A stretch of DNA of 64,000 nt. Source: Selaginella moellendorffii. Its lineage: Eukaryota > Streptophyta > Lycopodiopsida > Selaginellales > Selaginellaceae. The notes beneath the pieces are model-generated. The model saw only the letters and a list, made by a program, of their open reading frames with translations, was not told the DNA's origin and searched no databases. Position 1 is the stretch's first letter. Each line of letters begins with the position of its first letter. This document shows positions 28,008 to 40,600 of the stretch, in pieces. The translations under genes and the position numbers were made by a program. The stretch spans positions 478,707 through 542,706 of the forward strand of contig NW_003314265.1 of assembly GCF_000143415.4 (NCBI RefSeq). Reading direction: 5' to 3'.

Positions 28008-29420
28008 ATGAATCTCAATGTCAAGGAGTTTGCTAGAGTATTAAAAGAGTGTGGAAACCAACGAGATTTTCTCAAAGCAAAGCATCTCCACAAGGTAATT
28101 CTCAGGAACAGTGAGTTCAACCACAACAAGTACCTCGCAAATCTTGTGATTGAAATGTATGGAAAATGTGGGAGCCTGGAGGATTGTCTTGCGGCTTTCT
28201 ATGAGATCGAAAGGCCTAATGTCTTCTCTTGGTGCATTCTTCTCTCGGCATATGCCAGCAATGGGCATCTTCAGCAAGCCAAGGCTGTTTTCGATCTGAT
28301 GCCGGAAGTAAACATCGTAGCCTGGACTTCGCTTCTGAAGTCATATGCAGATAATGGTTTGCTGCACGAAGCAGAAAGAATGTTTTGCGAAATCAAGGCC
28401 GTGTGTAACCTTGTCTGCTGGAATTGCATGCTCGCAGCATATGCCCAACACAACCGTTTCGAGAAAATGGATTCCATCTTTTCTGACATGCCTGCCCGTG
28501 ATTTAATCTCATGGAACTCGGTACTTTGGGCAAATGCTGAGTTTTGCGGTTTCGGAAAGACCAAGACCATGTTCGATGCGATGCCCGAGTGGGATATTAT
28601 TTCATATAATGTGATGCTTTTGGCACATACCCACACTGGGCATATCAACGACGTCGAGTCCCTCTTTGCTGCTATGCCCGAGCGCGACCTCGTCGGCTAT
28701 AGCCAAGTCATTGCAGTACACATCGTGCACAAAGATCTAGACCGAGCGAAGTTGCTGTTTGATCAAATGCCGGAGCGAGACGTGATTTCTTCCACAAGAT
28801 TGCTGCAAGGGTACGTGGAATCACGAGACTTCGAGGCAGCGACAGATTGCTTCAATGCTATGCATCAACTTAGCGTCCCGTCTTACAACTTAATGGTCGT
28901 GGCATATGCCCAAGAAGGGCATCTCGACTGGGCCCAAAGTGTTTTCCACGAGATTCCGGAGAGGAGCATCGTGTCGTGGACGTCGCTGGTTGAGGCATAT
29001 GCCCAGAACGGGCATCTTGGCGACGCGAGAGAGATGCTCGAGAGGATGCCCGAGAGGAATGTGGTGGCCTGGACGGCCATGATCTCCTCGTATGCGCACA
29101 ATGGCTATGGACGATTGGCAATTTCAATGTTTCGGGAGATGGAGGTTAGTGGTGAGGAGGCCAACGAGGTTACCATCTTGGGTGTTCTTCTGGCGTGTAA
29201 CCACAAAGGAATGCTTGTTGAGTGCTTGGGTTGCTTCAAAGGGATCAAAGAGGACTATGGTGTTACTATGGTTGTGGATCACTATCTGGCAATGGTCGTG
29301 GTTTTGGGACGGCTTGGACATGCCAAAATTGCGAGAGATTTGCTGAATTCCATGCCTTTCATCGCTGACAATCCTCGAAGTTGGGAGATCTTCCTGAGGT
29401 TTTGTGAGGGATGGAATTGA
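28008..29420 (+). CDS. PPR protein, PLS-like, intronless
   Basis: 470 residues. MNLNVKEFARVLKECGNQRD, then about 12 repeats of roughly 31 residues (SYADNGLLHEAERMFCEI, AYAQEGHLDWAQSVFHEIPE, YAQNGHLGDAREMLERMPE), then an L-type repeat with EVTILGVLLACNHKGM and a truncated E-like end (VDHYLAMVVVLGRLGHAKIA). No DYW domain and no obvious targeting peptide. Divergent from RPA43. Confidence 0.88.
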   Translation: MNLNVKEFARVLKECGNQRDFLKAKHLHKVILRNSEFNHNKYLANLVIEMYGKCGSLEDCLAAFYEIERPNVFSWCILLSAYASNGHLQQAKAVFDLMPEVNIVAWTSLLKSYADNGLLHEAERMFCEIKAVCNLVCWNCMLAAYAQHNRFEKMDSIFSDMPARDLISWNSVLWANAEFCGFGKTKTMFDAMPEWDIISYNVMLLAHTHTGHINDVESLFAAMPERDLVGYSQVIAVHIVHKDLDRAKLLFDQMPERDVISSTRLLQGYVESRDFEAATDCFNAMHQLSVPSYNLMVVAYAQEGHLDWAQSVFHEIPERSIVSWTSLVEAYAQNGHLGDAREMLERMPERNVVAWTAMISSYAHNGYGRLAISMFREMEVSGEEANEVTILGVLLACNHKGMLVECLGCFKGIKEDYGVTMVVDHYLAMVVVLGRLGHAKIARDLLNSMPFIADNPRSWEIFLRFCEGWN

Positions 29421-30204
29421 GAAGCTTGAAGAAAAGTTTTGGATTTTTCAATAAATAAAAAAAGTTTAAGCGATTTAAAAGTCATGATAATTACACGTGT
29501 CCTTTAAAAGATGCATACCATAGTCATACCCATAGCCACATACCCATACCAAGAAGGAAGAACAAGGGTGAGCACATAATTATTGTCTCGCTCGAGCGCT
29601 CCTGCTCGCTCCGCCTCCGAATCCGCGCCTGGCGGGTGCTGCCAATCCCATCGCCGTGACGCCGCCGCTCATCTCGCGAGATTCTTCCGGATTGCGCATG
29701 GGTAAGTCCTCCTCTCCCCTCTCCGTGGAGAATTCTGGCGAGAATTTCTAGGGTTTTCGTGCCTCCCCTCTCTGTCCTGGAATGGATGCGTTCTGTGCCC
29801 GAGCAGCTGGAGGATTTGTTTTCTCCTGGCTGCCTCGAGGCAGTGGGCATTGACTTTGTGGAATTGGGTTCTCTGGGTTAGGGTTAGTGTGTGAATTTGT
29901 GTGTGGATGCCTTGGCTGAGCGTCTAGTTTTGTTTCTTCCCTCTTTAGTTTTTTTTTCTGTGGAGATCGGCTGTACAGATTTAATTTTTTCTGGATGGAT
30001 GGCAGGAAATAGCGATTTTGGCAGCAGTTTTTAAGTGTTGTAAGATTTTTTTCCGTAGGAAGCTTAGCTTAGGCTATGGCTGCACTCTCATAGCTAGAGC
30101 TTGCTAGAAAAAAAAAACAAAAAAAAAAAAAAAACAAATTCAGCTTTTTTTCTCTCTCTCTGACACTCTTCTCATGTTTTAGGTGGAGGAATATTTTTGG
30201 GAGA

Positions 30205-31991
30205 ATGTCACTTGTAACAAATCGGAGCAGTGGTTCTGCTGTTGCTCTAGACGAGCCTCCCGACAACGGATTGTCGAAGAAGCTTGCTCGGCTGAGCTTG
30301 AATCCTGATGCTCAGGAGTTTGTACCATCGTCCTCAAGAACATCAGTGAGTGCTGGAAACTCGGGCTCTAATGGTGCTGCTTCCGAGGCTAGAAGTAAAG
30401 CTAACGTTGACAGCTCCAGCAATCCCAACGCTTCCGATGACGAGTTTAGACAGTTTTGGCGATCGCAGCTCCCGGACGATCTCATTACCGACTCAGACTT
30501 TTCCTCGGAGATTTACTCGCCAACCAACCAATATGACCAGCAGCAGGCGCGCGACTTTGACGTAAATTTTGGTGGAAGAACTGGTGGCCCGCGAAGGAGC
30601 GAAAGAACAAATGGTTAGTACGCTCTTGAGTGTTATTATCCTTCTTATCAATCTGATGTTGTTTGAGGTTCCTATTCGCAAGACGAGAAGAGTGCTCACT
30701 CCTGGCCGGCTAATGGGAGTACTGATGGTTTGGAGTTGGAACAGTCCCCAGATGAGATTCACCCGCTTACTTTACTCGCGACCGAGTTTCCAAATTTTGG
30801 TGTCCAGAGCTTGTCCGACATTTATTCCGCTACCGGGTGTGACTTGAGCCTGACGATAGAGATGCTAACGCAACTCGAAGTAAGCTCCTTTTCTTTTTCG
30901 TTTCTGGTAGAATGTGACTCTTGCTTTTCATGTCAGCTTCAAGAGGAAGGTGCACCATCTCGACGTACTTCACGTCCGGCTGCTGTACCCTCCTTGACCC
31001 CTACAGATTTTCCATCTCTACCGGGTGTAGAAATTATCAACGGACTGTCGGGTCATCAAGAAACGCGTCCCATGAGTTCTCAAAGACCGATGGAGCTGGC
31101 TACTTCACTTCGCCGGTTTGGCCCTGGGGAACAAGGCATAGATTTTGCAGCGGTTGTGAGAAAACAGGCACAGCAGGCTGTTCATCAGCAACCTTCACAT
31201 TGGCCATTCGAGAGAAGTGCTGGAGATATCACCATCGGGCCGGGGCGGTCTTCGGCGGCGCAGAGCCTCGGTGTCTATGGCTTTAACAGTCGTCCTCCGC
31301 AGCAACCCTGGCTTGAAACAGGAGAAGCTGTGGGTAAGTCCGTGACAAATCTCGGCCCAACTCTACCGTTTTCCATTGGATTGCAGCGAGCATGTACAGT
31401 GATATGAGGGAGGAAGCTCGGGACCATGCGCGTGTTCGAAATGCCTACTTTGAACAGGTACTTCGTTTTTCGAAGTTGGCTTGCTTAGTAGTTTCTCTCT
31501 CTCGTTTTTGTTTCCAGGCTCGACAAGCTTACCTTGTCGGCAACAAAGCACTGGCTAAGGAGCTGAGTGCCAAAGGCCAGTGGCACAACGAGCAAATGAA
31601 AAACGCTCATGGAAAAGCCGCTGAGGCCATCTTCCACCAGAGGTTCGTCTCTTTTTTTTCTCTCTCCAACTAAAAGTCCAAATGTTTCAACTCCAGGAAT
31701 GCGTCGCTGCTTCATCTGGCTCGCGATGGCAACAGGATGATCGACTTGCACGGGCTTCACGTCGGCGAGGCGATCCCTCTGCTGCGGCGAGAGCTCTCGG
31801 CGCTGAGAATAGCGAGCCGAGTGACCTCCAAGCGGCAGTGTGTCTACGTTTGCGTGGGGACGGGCCACCACACCAAAGGCTCGCGGACTCCAGCTCGCGT
31901 GCCCATCGCCATTGAGCGGTATCTCGCCGAGGACGAGCGGCTCCAGTTCTCGGAGGTCCAGCCGGGGATGCTGCGGGTGTTTGTCCAGTGA
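30205..31991 (+). CDS. CID7-like protein (PAM2, CUE, DUF1771, Smr)
   Basis: Six exons (30205-30613, 30668-30879, 30937-31333, 31387-31457, 31518-31642, 31697-31991) give 502 residues. The PAM2 motif SLNPDAQEFVPS near residue 32 binds the MLLE domain of poly(A)-binding protein. A CUE-like segment (LATEFPNFGVQSLSDIYSAT) binds ubiquitin. DUF1771 follows (ARVRNAYFEQARQAYLVGNK, ALAKELSAKGQWHNEQM), then an Smr domain with DLHGLHVGEAI and VGTGHHTKG, a predicted nucleic-acid-binding or nuclease fold. This order matches Arabidopsis CID5/6/7. An intron probably lies in the 5' leader: donor near 29702, acceptor at about 30182 after an A-rich tract. Confidence 0.9.
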
Positions 31992-32386
31992 AGCGACGAG
32001 CGAACAAACACGCGCGAGCAAAAGGCATCGCCAACTTTGTGAATTAACAACCTGTTTTGTTTTGTACACTTTGCAGCAGCACCAAGCAAGCAAGCAAGAA
32101 GGAGAAGTCACAGTTTCAACAAAGAACAAGAGAGAGAAGAGATTGAGAAGCCGAGAAAACATCATGGTCGTTTGTCATTGGAAGAATTTTTTGTATCGCT
32201 TTGGTAGCGTTAGCTATTTAATCTGTATATTATGTAAAAACACAAAAGCCTGGTGCTCTGAGAAATTGGCCACCTTTTTCCATTGTAGAGAAAATGAGAA
32301 CGAACTTTGCTTCGATCAAACGAAACAAAAATAAATTTTCAAAAAGCCACATGCTTGTGAGCGAATCGAGCGAATCGATCACAGTG

Positions 32387-34310
32387 TCAGTGGTACTTCA
32401 TGCTTGCCACGTCGAAGCCGGGCATGTCAAAAGAGGTGGCGAATTTTTCCACCTCGGCCTTGAGATTTGCGAGCTCCTTGTTGTCCACCAGTCCCTTGTT
32501 GAAGTCACGCAGCATCTTACCGTGTTGTTTCTGGATGGCGAGCGTGATGTCAATCGCCCGTCCCAGGAACTCGGCGATTTGCTCGAAGTCTTTCTCCTTG
32601 AGACCTCTTGCGGTCATGGCCGGCGCTCCTGTCCATTGCAAATCACACACAAGTTAGTTTCTCGCCAAATATAAGGAAACATGATTTATCTCACCAACAC
32701 GGACGCCTCCAGGCGCAAGAGCACTGCTATCTCCAAACACCGCGTTCTTGTTAAGTGTTATGTGAGCGAGCTCGCACACCTTCTCGACCTTGTTACCTGT
32801 CGAAGTAAAAACGATGATTTGTTTTTCGTTCTTCCAGCTGCGAGAGGAATTTACGTACCAGTTAGACCGAGCGGACGCAAGTCCCAGAGGATGAGATGGT
32901 TCTCGGTGCCGTCAGTTACTATCTTGTATCCCTTCTTCATGAGCGCGTCCCCGAGAGCCGCTGCATTGGCCCGGATTTGCTTCGCGTACACCTTAAACTC
33001 GGGTGTATTGACTTGCTTCAGTGCCACGGCCAGAGCAGCGATCTGATGGTTGTGCGGTCCTCCCTGGAGCGATGGAAACACAGCAAAGTTGACCTTGTCC
33101 TCGAAGTCGTAGTTTTCTTCCGTTGTCTGGCCCTTCTTGGGAGGCTTGGGGCCCTTTCGGTAAAAGATCATGCCGGCTCTTGGTCCCCTCAGGCTCTTGT
33201 GCGTGGTCGTCGTCACAATGTCGCAGTGCTCGAACGGACTCTTTGCCTCCTGGAATGTTTGGAATTTATGAGAAACAATCACAAAAGCCAAATTTCTTGA
33301 AGAGGACCACCAGAAAAAGAAATAGGACACGCACAAAGTTCCAGAAAGATCAGCACGACCACCACCATGAAATCTCAGCGCACACAATCCAAATTCACCC
33401 AGACATCTCGAAAACTTGAGAACTTCCAACAGGAAATCATTCAATCCAAATGCAAAACAAAAGAGTTCCAGAAATCTCAGCACGAGCAGCAAAGAAAGTC
33501 GCTCGTGAAATCTCAACTCAAACAATCCAAATTCACACGCAGACATCTCGTAAACTTGAGAGCTTCCCACAAGAAACCATCCAATCCAAATGCAGACACA
33601 AACCAGATTTAAAAATCCAAATGCTCACTCACCTCGGCAGCAACGAGCCCGCTAATGTGAGCCATGTCACAGAGAAGTAGAGCTCCACATTTGTCCGCAA
33701 TAGCGCGAAGCCTGGCATAGTCCCAGTCCCTTGGATACGCGCTACCGCCGCAGATGATAAGCTTGGGCCGGAAATCCATAGCTTTCTCCTCGAGCCGGTC
33801 GTAGTCAATGTAGCCGGTCTTGGGATCCACCTTGTATGGCAAGCTCTCGAAGTAGATCGATGTGGCCGAGATCTTCTTCCCCCCAGATGTGTAGTAGCCG
33901 TGGGTGAGATGGCCACCGGATGGGAGATCCAAGCCCATAATCCGGCTATGCGGCTCAAGAACAGCAGTGTAGGCGGCGAAATTCGCCGGGCTTCCAGAGT
34001 AGGGCTGGACATTCACACCCCACCTCTCCGGATCGAGGCGATAAGCCTGCAGCGCCCTGGACCGGCACAGATTCTCGATCTGGTCGATGAACTCGTTGCC
34101 GCCGTAGTAGCGATTGCCGGGCATACCTTCCGAGTACTTGTTGGTGAGCGCGCTGCCCAGCGCCTCGATCACCGCCTGCGACGTGAAGTTCTCCGACGCG
34201 ATGAGCTCGATCCCCTTCCACTGCCGCGCCTTCTCATGCTCGATCAGGTCGAAAATCTCCTCGTCCACAGCGCTCAGCGGCTGATTCCCCCACTCCTTGA
34301 CGGATGCCAT
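32387..34310 (-). CDS. SHM: serine hydroxymethyltransferase, cytosolic type
   Basis: Four exons (34310-33633, 33249-32859, 32796-32695, 32628-32387) give 470 residues without a transit peptide, the length of plant cytosolic SHMTs. Seen: [51 protein letters not shown]. The PLP-lysine motif [14 protein letters not shown] puts the Schiff-base lysine at residue 244. It interconverts serine plus tetrahydrofolate with glycine plus 5,10-methylene-tetrahydrofolate. The first intron (about 380 nt, 33250-33632) is long for this genome and contains an internal near-duplication (CAGCAC...ATCTCGAAAACTTGAG and ATCTCGTAAACTTGAG units). Confidence 0.95.
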
Positions 34311-34914
34311 GGCCGACGAGAGAGGGGCGAGCGAAATCTAGCTCGCTGGAGAGCTGGGATCTGGAAAATCTTCCCCCGCAAAACCCTGGCGCCCTTCTTG
34401 CTCTTCGCGCGGCTGTGACAATGAGAACAAACTTGGAAATGCGCTACATACAAAAGCTCATGAACTTTCAACTGCATTGGATGCTTGAGTTCGCGTCCGG
34501 AAGCATCCCGGCCCTTGGCTCCTGCCAAAGCAACAATGGCCGTCGATCGAGATCCGCTGTGTGGACCATAGAACCCAGAATGGTAGCTAGCTTGAGAGTA
34601 GTCGCTGGAAAATCACCAAACCTTCGTCCACAGTAACTTACGTGAAATTCGATTTTTTAAAGCTGGATCCAGTCTAGCTTGCGCTGAAAATCTTGTACAA
34701 CAACGTGCACTGAACACAATCTTAGAAAACTCGATGCGACAAAAGTTTACCCCAGCGATCTGTCATTCCAGTCGAAATGCATCAGCTACTTCCTGTATGG
34801 TAGAACGAACTAAAAGAAAGCGATGTCTGATCGAGACGCGAGAATCTCTGAAGGAAACGTAGCTACCTCAAACTCCCGGGAAAATGGAGAAAACTTTTGA
34901 CAAAACTTTTGCTG

Positions 34915-37465
34915 CTACGCTCGAACTTTTCCGATCGAGGACACCATCTGTGTGTGAAAACGAAGTACGATTGTGAACAACTCAAAGCTACTGCCAGAAA
35001 AAACGAAAAAGAAGAACAGAACTTTCAAGACATACCAGTAGCGTGTTCATGGGTCCTTTGAGAACATTGTCGTTGACAGTGATGCCGTCGAGATACTGTG
35101 TGAGAGCGGACTGGAGGCGGAAGTTTTCAGCGGCGACTCTTTTCTTCTCGAGATCGAGTGCCATCTTGTCGAGCAAGACCTGGTAAAAAAGACGAAAGCA
35201 TCAAAACTGGACTGCAAATTCTACGAACATGTACCTTGTTGTAGCGCTGTTGAAACTGGGAGAGATAATTCCACTCTTCGACTTCACTCCCAGATTTATC
35301 GGTGGCATAAGCTGCGGGCCTGTAGACCTCCTCCTGTTTCTCCAGCTTTTCGCCATGACACAAAATTCGTGGCTTCTCTGTTATAGTGACGCTTCTCTTT
35401 TGTCCTTTCACCTTGGTGTCAACAACGTCATCGGCCGTATCTGAACAGAACATCGACTAGTTACAAGGAAAAGAATATTGTATGAGGTTACCATCGTCTT
35501 CTGGCAAGAGGTCAGGCATAATAGAACGACTGCAATGCAAAGGATCAAACGGGAAAATCCTTTCATGCTCCGTTTCCAGCTGCTTGAGAGAAAACAAGTG
35601 TTTGAATAACTGTGATACTACAAAACTATGTACCTTGCAGTTAAGATCTCCAAGCCTGATGATGCGTTCGGACACCTCCAGCTTACCAGTAAGATCTAGT
35701 CTCGCTTCCTCGCTCATTTTCGATATTTCCTGCAAAATATGTTTCAGATGCAAAAAGGGACTCGAATACGAACCTTGAGTTTTATGTGTTCGGAATTTCT
35801 CATTTTCAAGAGCTTCTTCTTGAGTTCTTGATAATGCTGGTTGACAGAATCTTTCTGGTCGCGAAGTGCCTTGTTTATTCCTTCCCATTCTCGGCTGTTT
35901 AACCCCCTGGGTGAGAACTCTGATACTAATAGCGCCGTTGTCAAAGAACCTGTTCGTGGCTATCTTTGCCCGCCAGTAAGAAATGCTTTCATGTATATGG
36001 ATGAGCTTTCTCATTCTTTGCTCAATTAGCTTCGCAGTAACCTTGTCCTTTTCGATCATCCTCTTAAATGCCTGTGTCTTTGTATCTGTACTTGACAGAT
36101 AGGACTGTGACGGAGATGCAGAATGTGAGTTAGTCGTAGAAATTCACAGCAAAAACTAGTACCTGATGTGTCTGCTCCAAGCGCCGCTCGAGTTCTTCTA
36201 TTGCATTCTCAAGTGAAATTTTCAGGACGTTGTATTCCTCCATGTTCTTGTTCTGAAACAGACGAAAAGCAAACCAAAATGAATGCAATCTCATAGAAGG
36301 GCGGAGTTACTTTGAGCTCTTCACGGTTGGCCTCAAACTCTTGACGCATCTCTGTTTCAGCCTCTTTGAATTCCGCTTCCATTGCAGCCATCATATCATT
36401 CAATACCTATATAGAACTGAAGAAGACGTTGAGATTGAGTTAAACTAGTCTGTCTTACCTTTTTCTGCTTGTCATGGGCCCTGACAACATCCATCTTTTC
36501 ATTGTTGAAATCTGTGGAAAGTTCATGAAGACGATTCTGGAACTCCTCGTCCATACCCTGTCACCATAAATTATAGACATCGAGACCAAATGACTCAAGA
36601 AAAAGTTACCTTTAAACGAGAATAATGCAAATCAATCAGACCATCAACGATGTGCAAGTGTTTGCTGAATAGCATGAGATGCTGTCCTTCGGACTCCTCC
36701 AGCTCCTTGAACAACGACGAGATGAGTGCATCTTTCCTCCTAACCTGAAGAACAGCATACATAAAAGGAGTTTTCTCAGAAGTATTTTCATGGCAAACCT
36801 GAAAATCGTGCTCTTCCGAGCACTGCATGACTTCCTCCCGCAGCTCCTTGGTTTTATCTTGTCGAAGTATTTCTCTCCATTTAGCATGAATTTCTCGCGT
36901 GTTATCTTTCGTATATCGCTCCTCTCTTTCCTAAAACATGGCAGATTCGAGACATCAGAGCTTGACCAAAATGTAATGAACCAGAAAACTTGCCTGAAGC
37001 TGCACTAAGCGAGCACGCTGTTCCGCTTCTTTTTTCTTCCGTGCTTCTTCAGCCTGTTAAGAAAGACAAGCGTAATGAACTAACTAACCATGAGTGTCAC
37101 CTTGAGAGTCATCATCTGTGCCTTGAGCTTCTTCTCCTCGGGCGTCATCTTCTTTCCCTGCGGAAAAAATCTCAGCTAAATCCATACGAAAGAAATCGTA
37201 GAGCTGAGAAGTCCCGAAGCAAAAAGAATTTTTGAGCTAGCGACGTGTGTTGAATTTCTTTATCGACAGTGAAAGCAAGAATTCTACAGATTGAGCTACT
37301 TCTAGAAACGATTTCAATGCGAGCTAAGATTCTCCATGACTAGAAGGACAATTTGTTGTTAAGAACGCTACAAGAGCTACTCAAATGAGAGATGAAAGAG
37401 AAAGGAGCTTCTCCTCGAATCGTGAGGAAAGATTGCGCAGGCAAGAGTCACATTACCTTGGCCAT
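34915..37465 (-). CDS. DRC2: DRC2/CCDC65-like nexin-dynein regulatory complex subunit
   Basis: Many short exons. The first encodes only MAK, followed by GKKMTPEEKKLKAQMMTLK. The protein is almost entirely coiled coil. Characteristic stretches: HAKWREILRQDKTKELREE, HLHIVDGLIDLHYSRLK, MDEEFQNRLHELSTDFNNEK, ETEHERIFPFDP, WNYLSQFQQRYNKVLLDKMA, and the near-diagnostic QYLDGITVNDNVL close to the C-terminus (last exon ends at the TAG 34915-34917). DRC2 is a structural subunit of the axonemal dynein regulator. Its presence fits a plant with motile flagellate sperm. The central region 35.7-35.95 kb may be mis-spliced in my reading. Divergent from CstF77 with 176 bp between starts. Confidence 0.85.
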
Positions 37466-37641
37466 GGCTGGGGATGCCGGAAGGAATGGCGAAGAAATCC
37501 CAAAGCCCTAGCTCTGGCGCCAACCGGCATTCAAAGACCGATGCCACATCACAAATAGTGCGCTGCACACGTGGACGTCGGAGATGTCATAAAGGATTTT
37601 CGCGAGCTAGGGTTTGTGGCGGAGGGTTCGAGTGATGCAGT

Positions 37642-40600
37642 ATGATCAACGATGGAAAGCTCTTCAAAGCTCAGATTCCTGAGAGATCGCTGCTGGCAGC
37701 TCCAGCTGATGGCGCCGCCGCCGCCGCCGCCGATTCTTCCTCGCCGTCGCCGTCTGGGAGTTCCAGAAGATCGCTGTTTAGTCATCTAGGGCCTCCCGCG
37801 AGTGACAAGGTAGCGATTGGCGCATGGGAATTTGTGGTTTGATTCGTGGATTTGATTCAGGAGCGCGCAGCTCGAGAGCGAATCGATGCACAGAAGTACG
37901 ATGTGGAGGCGTGGGAAATTCTTGCGGATGAGGCCCAGGTAAATGCTGCTGCTCAGGATTGCTTTCGTTGCTCACATACTTTTTGCCGATCCAGTCTAGA
38001 CCGATTGCTCACGCGACGGGAATTTTCGAGCTACTCGTTTCTACCTTTCCAACTGCGGTAAATATTCTTTTCTTTTTTCTCGGACGTCTTCTTACGTTGG
38101 TTTCTCGTAAAGGGGAAGTTCTGGAAGATGTACGCGGAAGCTATGATCAAGGCGAGCAACGATGATGCGGTCCGGCATATCTTTAGCCGTTGTTTGCTCA
38201 GCTGCTTCCATTTAGAGCTATGGTAAAAGAGTAACATTGTGTGTGCTTGAGCTGATGGTACTGTCTCCAGGAAATGCTACATCAAGTTTATTCGCAGAGT
38301 GAATGAACAGAAAGGCCCTGAATCAAAAGAGGAAACGAGGAAAGCTTTCGAGTTCACAGTCGGTCATGTTGGTACGTAGTTTCTACATTTGCTTCTTCGT
38401 ATCTCATCGATTGTCTCGCAGGAATGGACATATCAGCAGGACCTTTGTGGTTCGAGTACATCACATTCCTGAAAACGATGCCCGTACGCTCGCTGGCTCC
38501 AAATGTTTTCTCGTTCTAACTCTTCCTTCCAACAGATTTCTAGTCCTCAGGAAGAGGCTCAGCGAATGCTCCTGCTCCGCAAAGCTTATCAGCAAGCTGT
38601 GCTCTCCCCGATCCATCACATTGAGCAACTGTGGAAAGAGTATGAAAGCTTCGAGAACACCATCAGCCGGGCACTGGTTGGCAGCTACTTCCCTCCCTCC
38701 ATCTCTCGTCTTCCAAGGAGAAACCTTGTAGCTCGTATGCAGATGAATAAAGATGGCATTGTGTCTCCGCTCCGGCTTTCTCCGTTTTTTTTTTTTTCTT
38801 CTTCTTTTTTTTCTTTTAGTTTTCCTTTCTTTTCTTCTTTCAGTTTTTTTTTTCTCTGTGAAGGTCTTCTAAAGTACACGCGCTTGTTATGCAGGCAAAA
38901 GGACTTGTGGCCGACTTCCAGCCAAAGCACTTCAATGCTCGTGCTGTCTACAGGGAACGAAAGAAGTTCTGGGACCAAATTGATCAGAGTTTGCTACCAG
39001 TTCCTTTTGCCGGTTCTTTCAAAGCAAGTTCTTTTTCTTTCTTGTCTGCCGAAGTTCTAACGTGTTTTTCTGTGACAGGAAGAACAACAAAATTCTTCGT
39101 GGAAGCAACTTCTTGCGTTTGAAAAGTAACCACAGCTCTTGAGTCCGTTTTCGTTAAAAGCTTACGATTGCAGGAACAATCCTCAGCGGTTGGAGCCTGC
39201 TCTTTTGGCTAGACGTGTGGTGTTTACTTATGAGCAAGTACGTTGTTTTTGTTTCCCTTGATTTTGTCGATTGAGCTAGATTTTTTGCAGTGCCTTATGT
39301 ATTTTTACCATTACCCAGATATTTGGTATGATTATGCAATGTGGCTCGCTCAAAATGGATCAAATGACAATGCTGCCGTAGTTTTTGGGAGAGCTCTCAT
39401 TGCCTTGCCAGGTTTATGGAAATTTTAGTGATACTCAAAACTGACACTCGCTGCATTTCTTTAGATGCAACAATCATCTATTATGCTTACGCAGAATTTG
39501 AAGAAGCTAGAGGCTCCATCAAGGTACGAAAATTCATCTTTTGGCGATTTATATACCACCGTTTCAATCCAGGATGCGAAGAAGATTTATGAAACTCTTG
39601 TGAGTCATGAAAAAATAGCAAATTCCTTGGCTCATATACAGGTTCGTTCGATCTAGGACTTCATTTGTTTCATCATAACGATTCTTCCAGCTGATGCGTT
39701 TCGTGAGGAGAACCGAAGGCATTGAGGCCGCTCGCAAGGTTTTTTCCGAGGCACGAAAGAGTCCTTCCTGCACATATCATCTTTACGTGGCGTGTGCCGT
39801 AATGGTTTTCTGCGTTGATAAGGACCCAAAGGTTTGCAACCTTATTTTTAACGCGTCAACAAAGCTGCTGTTTGTGCAGGTAGCGCGAGACATATTTGAG
39901 TTAGGATTGAAAAAGTACATTCATGAGCCTAGTTACGTGACAGAGTGCGTATATTAAAAAAAAAAAATTCCTTGGTTCATAGTAATCCTCTGACTTCGCA
40001 AATTTGTAAAACAGGTATGCTGACTTTCTTTGTCGTCTAAACGACGACAGAAATGTGCGAGCACTTTTTGAGCGTGCTCTGAATGTTCTTCCAGCAGAAG
40101 AGTCCGTAGAAGTATGTAAATCTCAAAGTATTAGTCAAGGAACGCTTTGTAATTCTTTCTTTCAGGTATGGAATCGATTTTTGGCGTTTGAACAAATGTA
40201 TGGTGACATTCCGAGCATGCTGAAGGTAAGAGATGTATGGCCTGAAGAACTGAGATGTAAGTCACTGGCTTTTGTTCAAGGTGGCACAAAGAAGGAAAGA
40301 AGCTTTGACTGGAGATGATGGTGTAGCGGTAGCATCCTCAGAAAGCTCGATGCAGCAGCTAATATCTCGTTACCGCTTTTTGGATCTCTGGCCTTGTTCA
40401 TCACAGGATCTCGACCATCTCGCGCAGCAACAGGTTGTATATGCATTCGTCTTTGTTTTTAATTACTTCTCTGTCTCCTACAGATTATGTTGCAAAAGCT
40501 GGAAGAGAAACAGTTGGCTATTGGTAACGTACAAGGTATGCTTGCAATGCATTTCACACACGCTTAAGTACAGTTTTCTTGTCTTATCAGGCGCGAAGAA

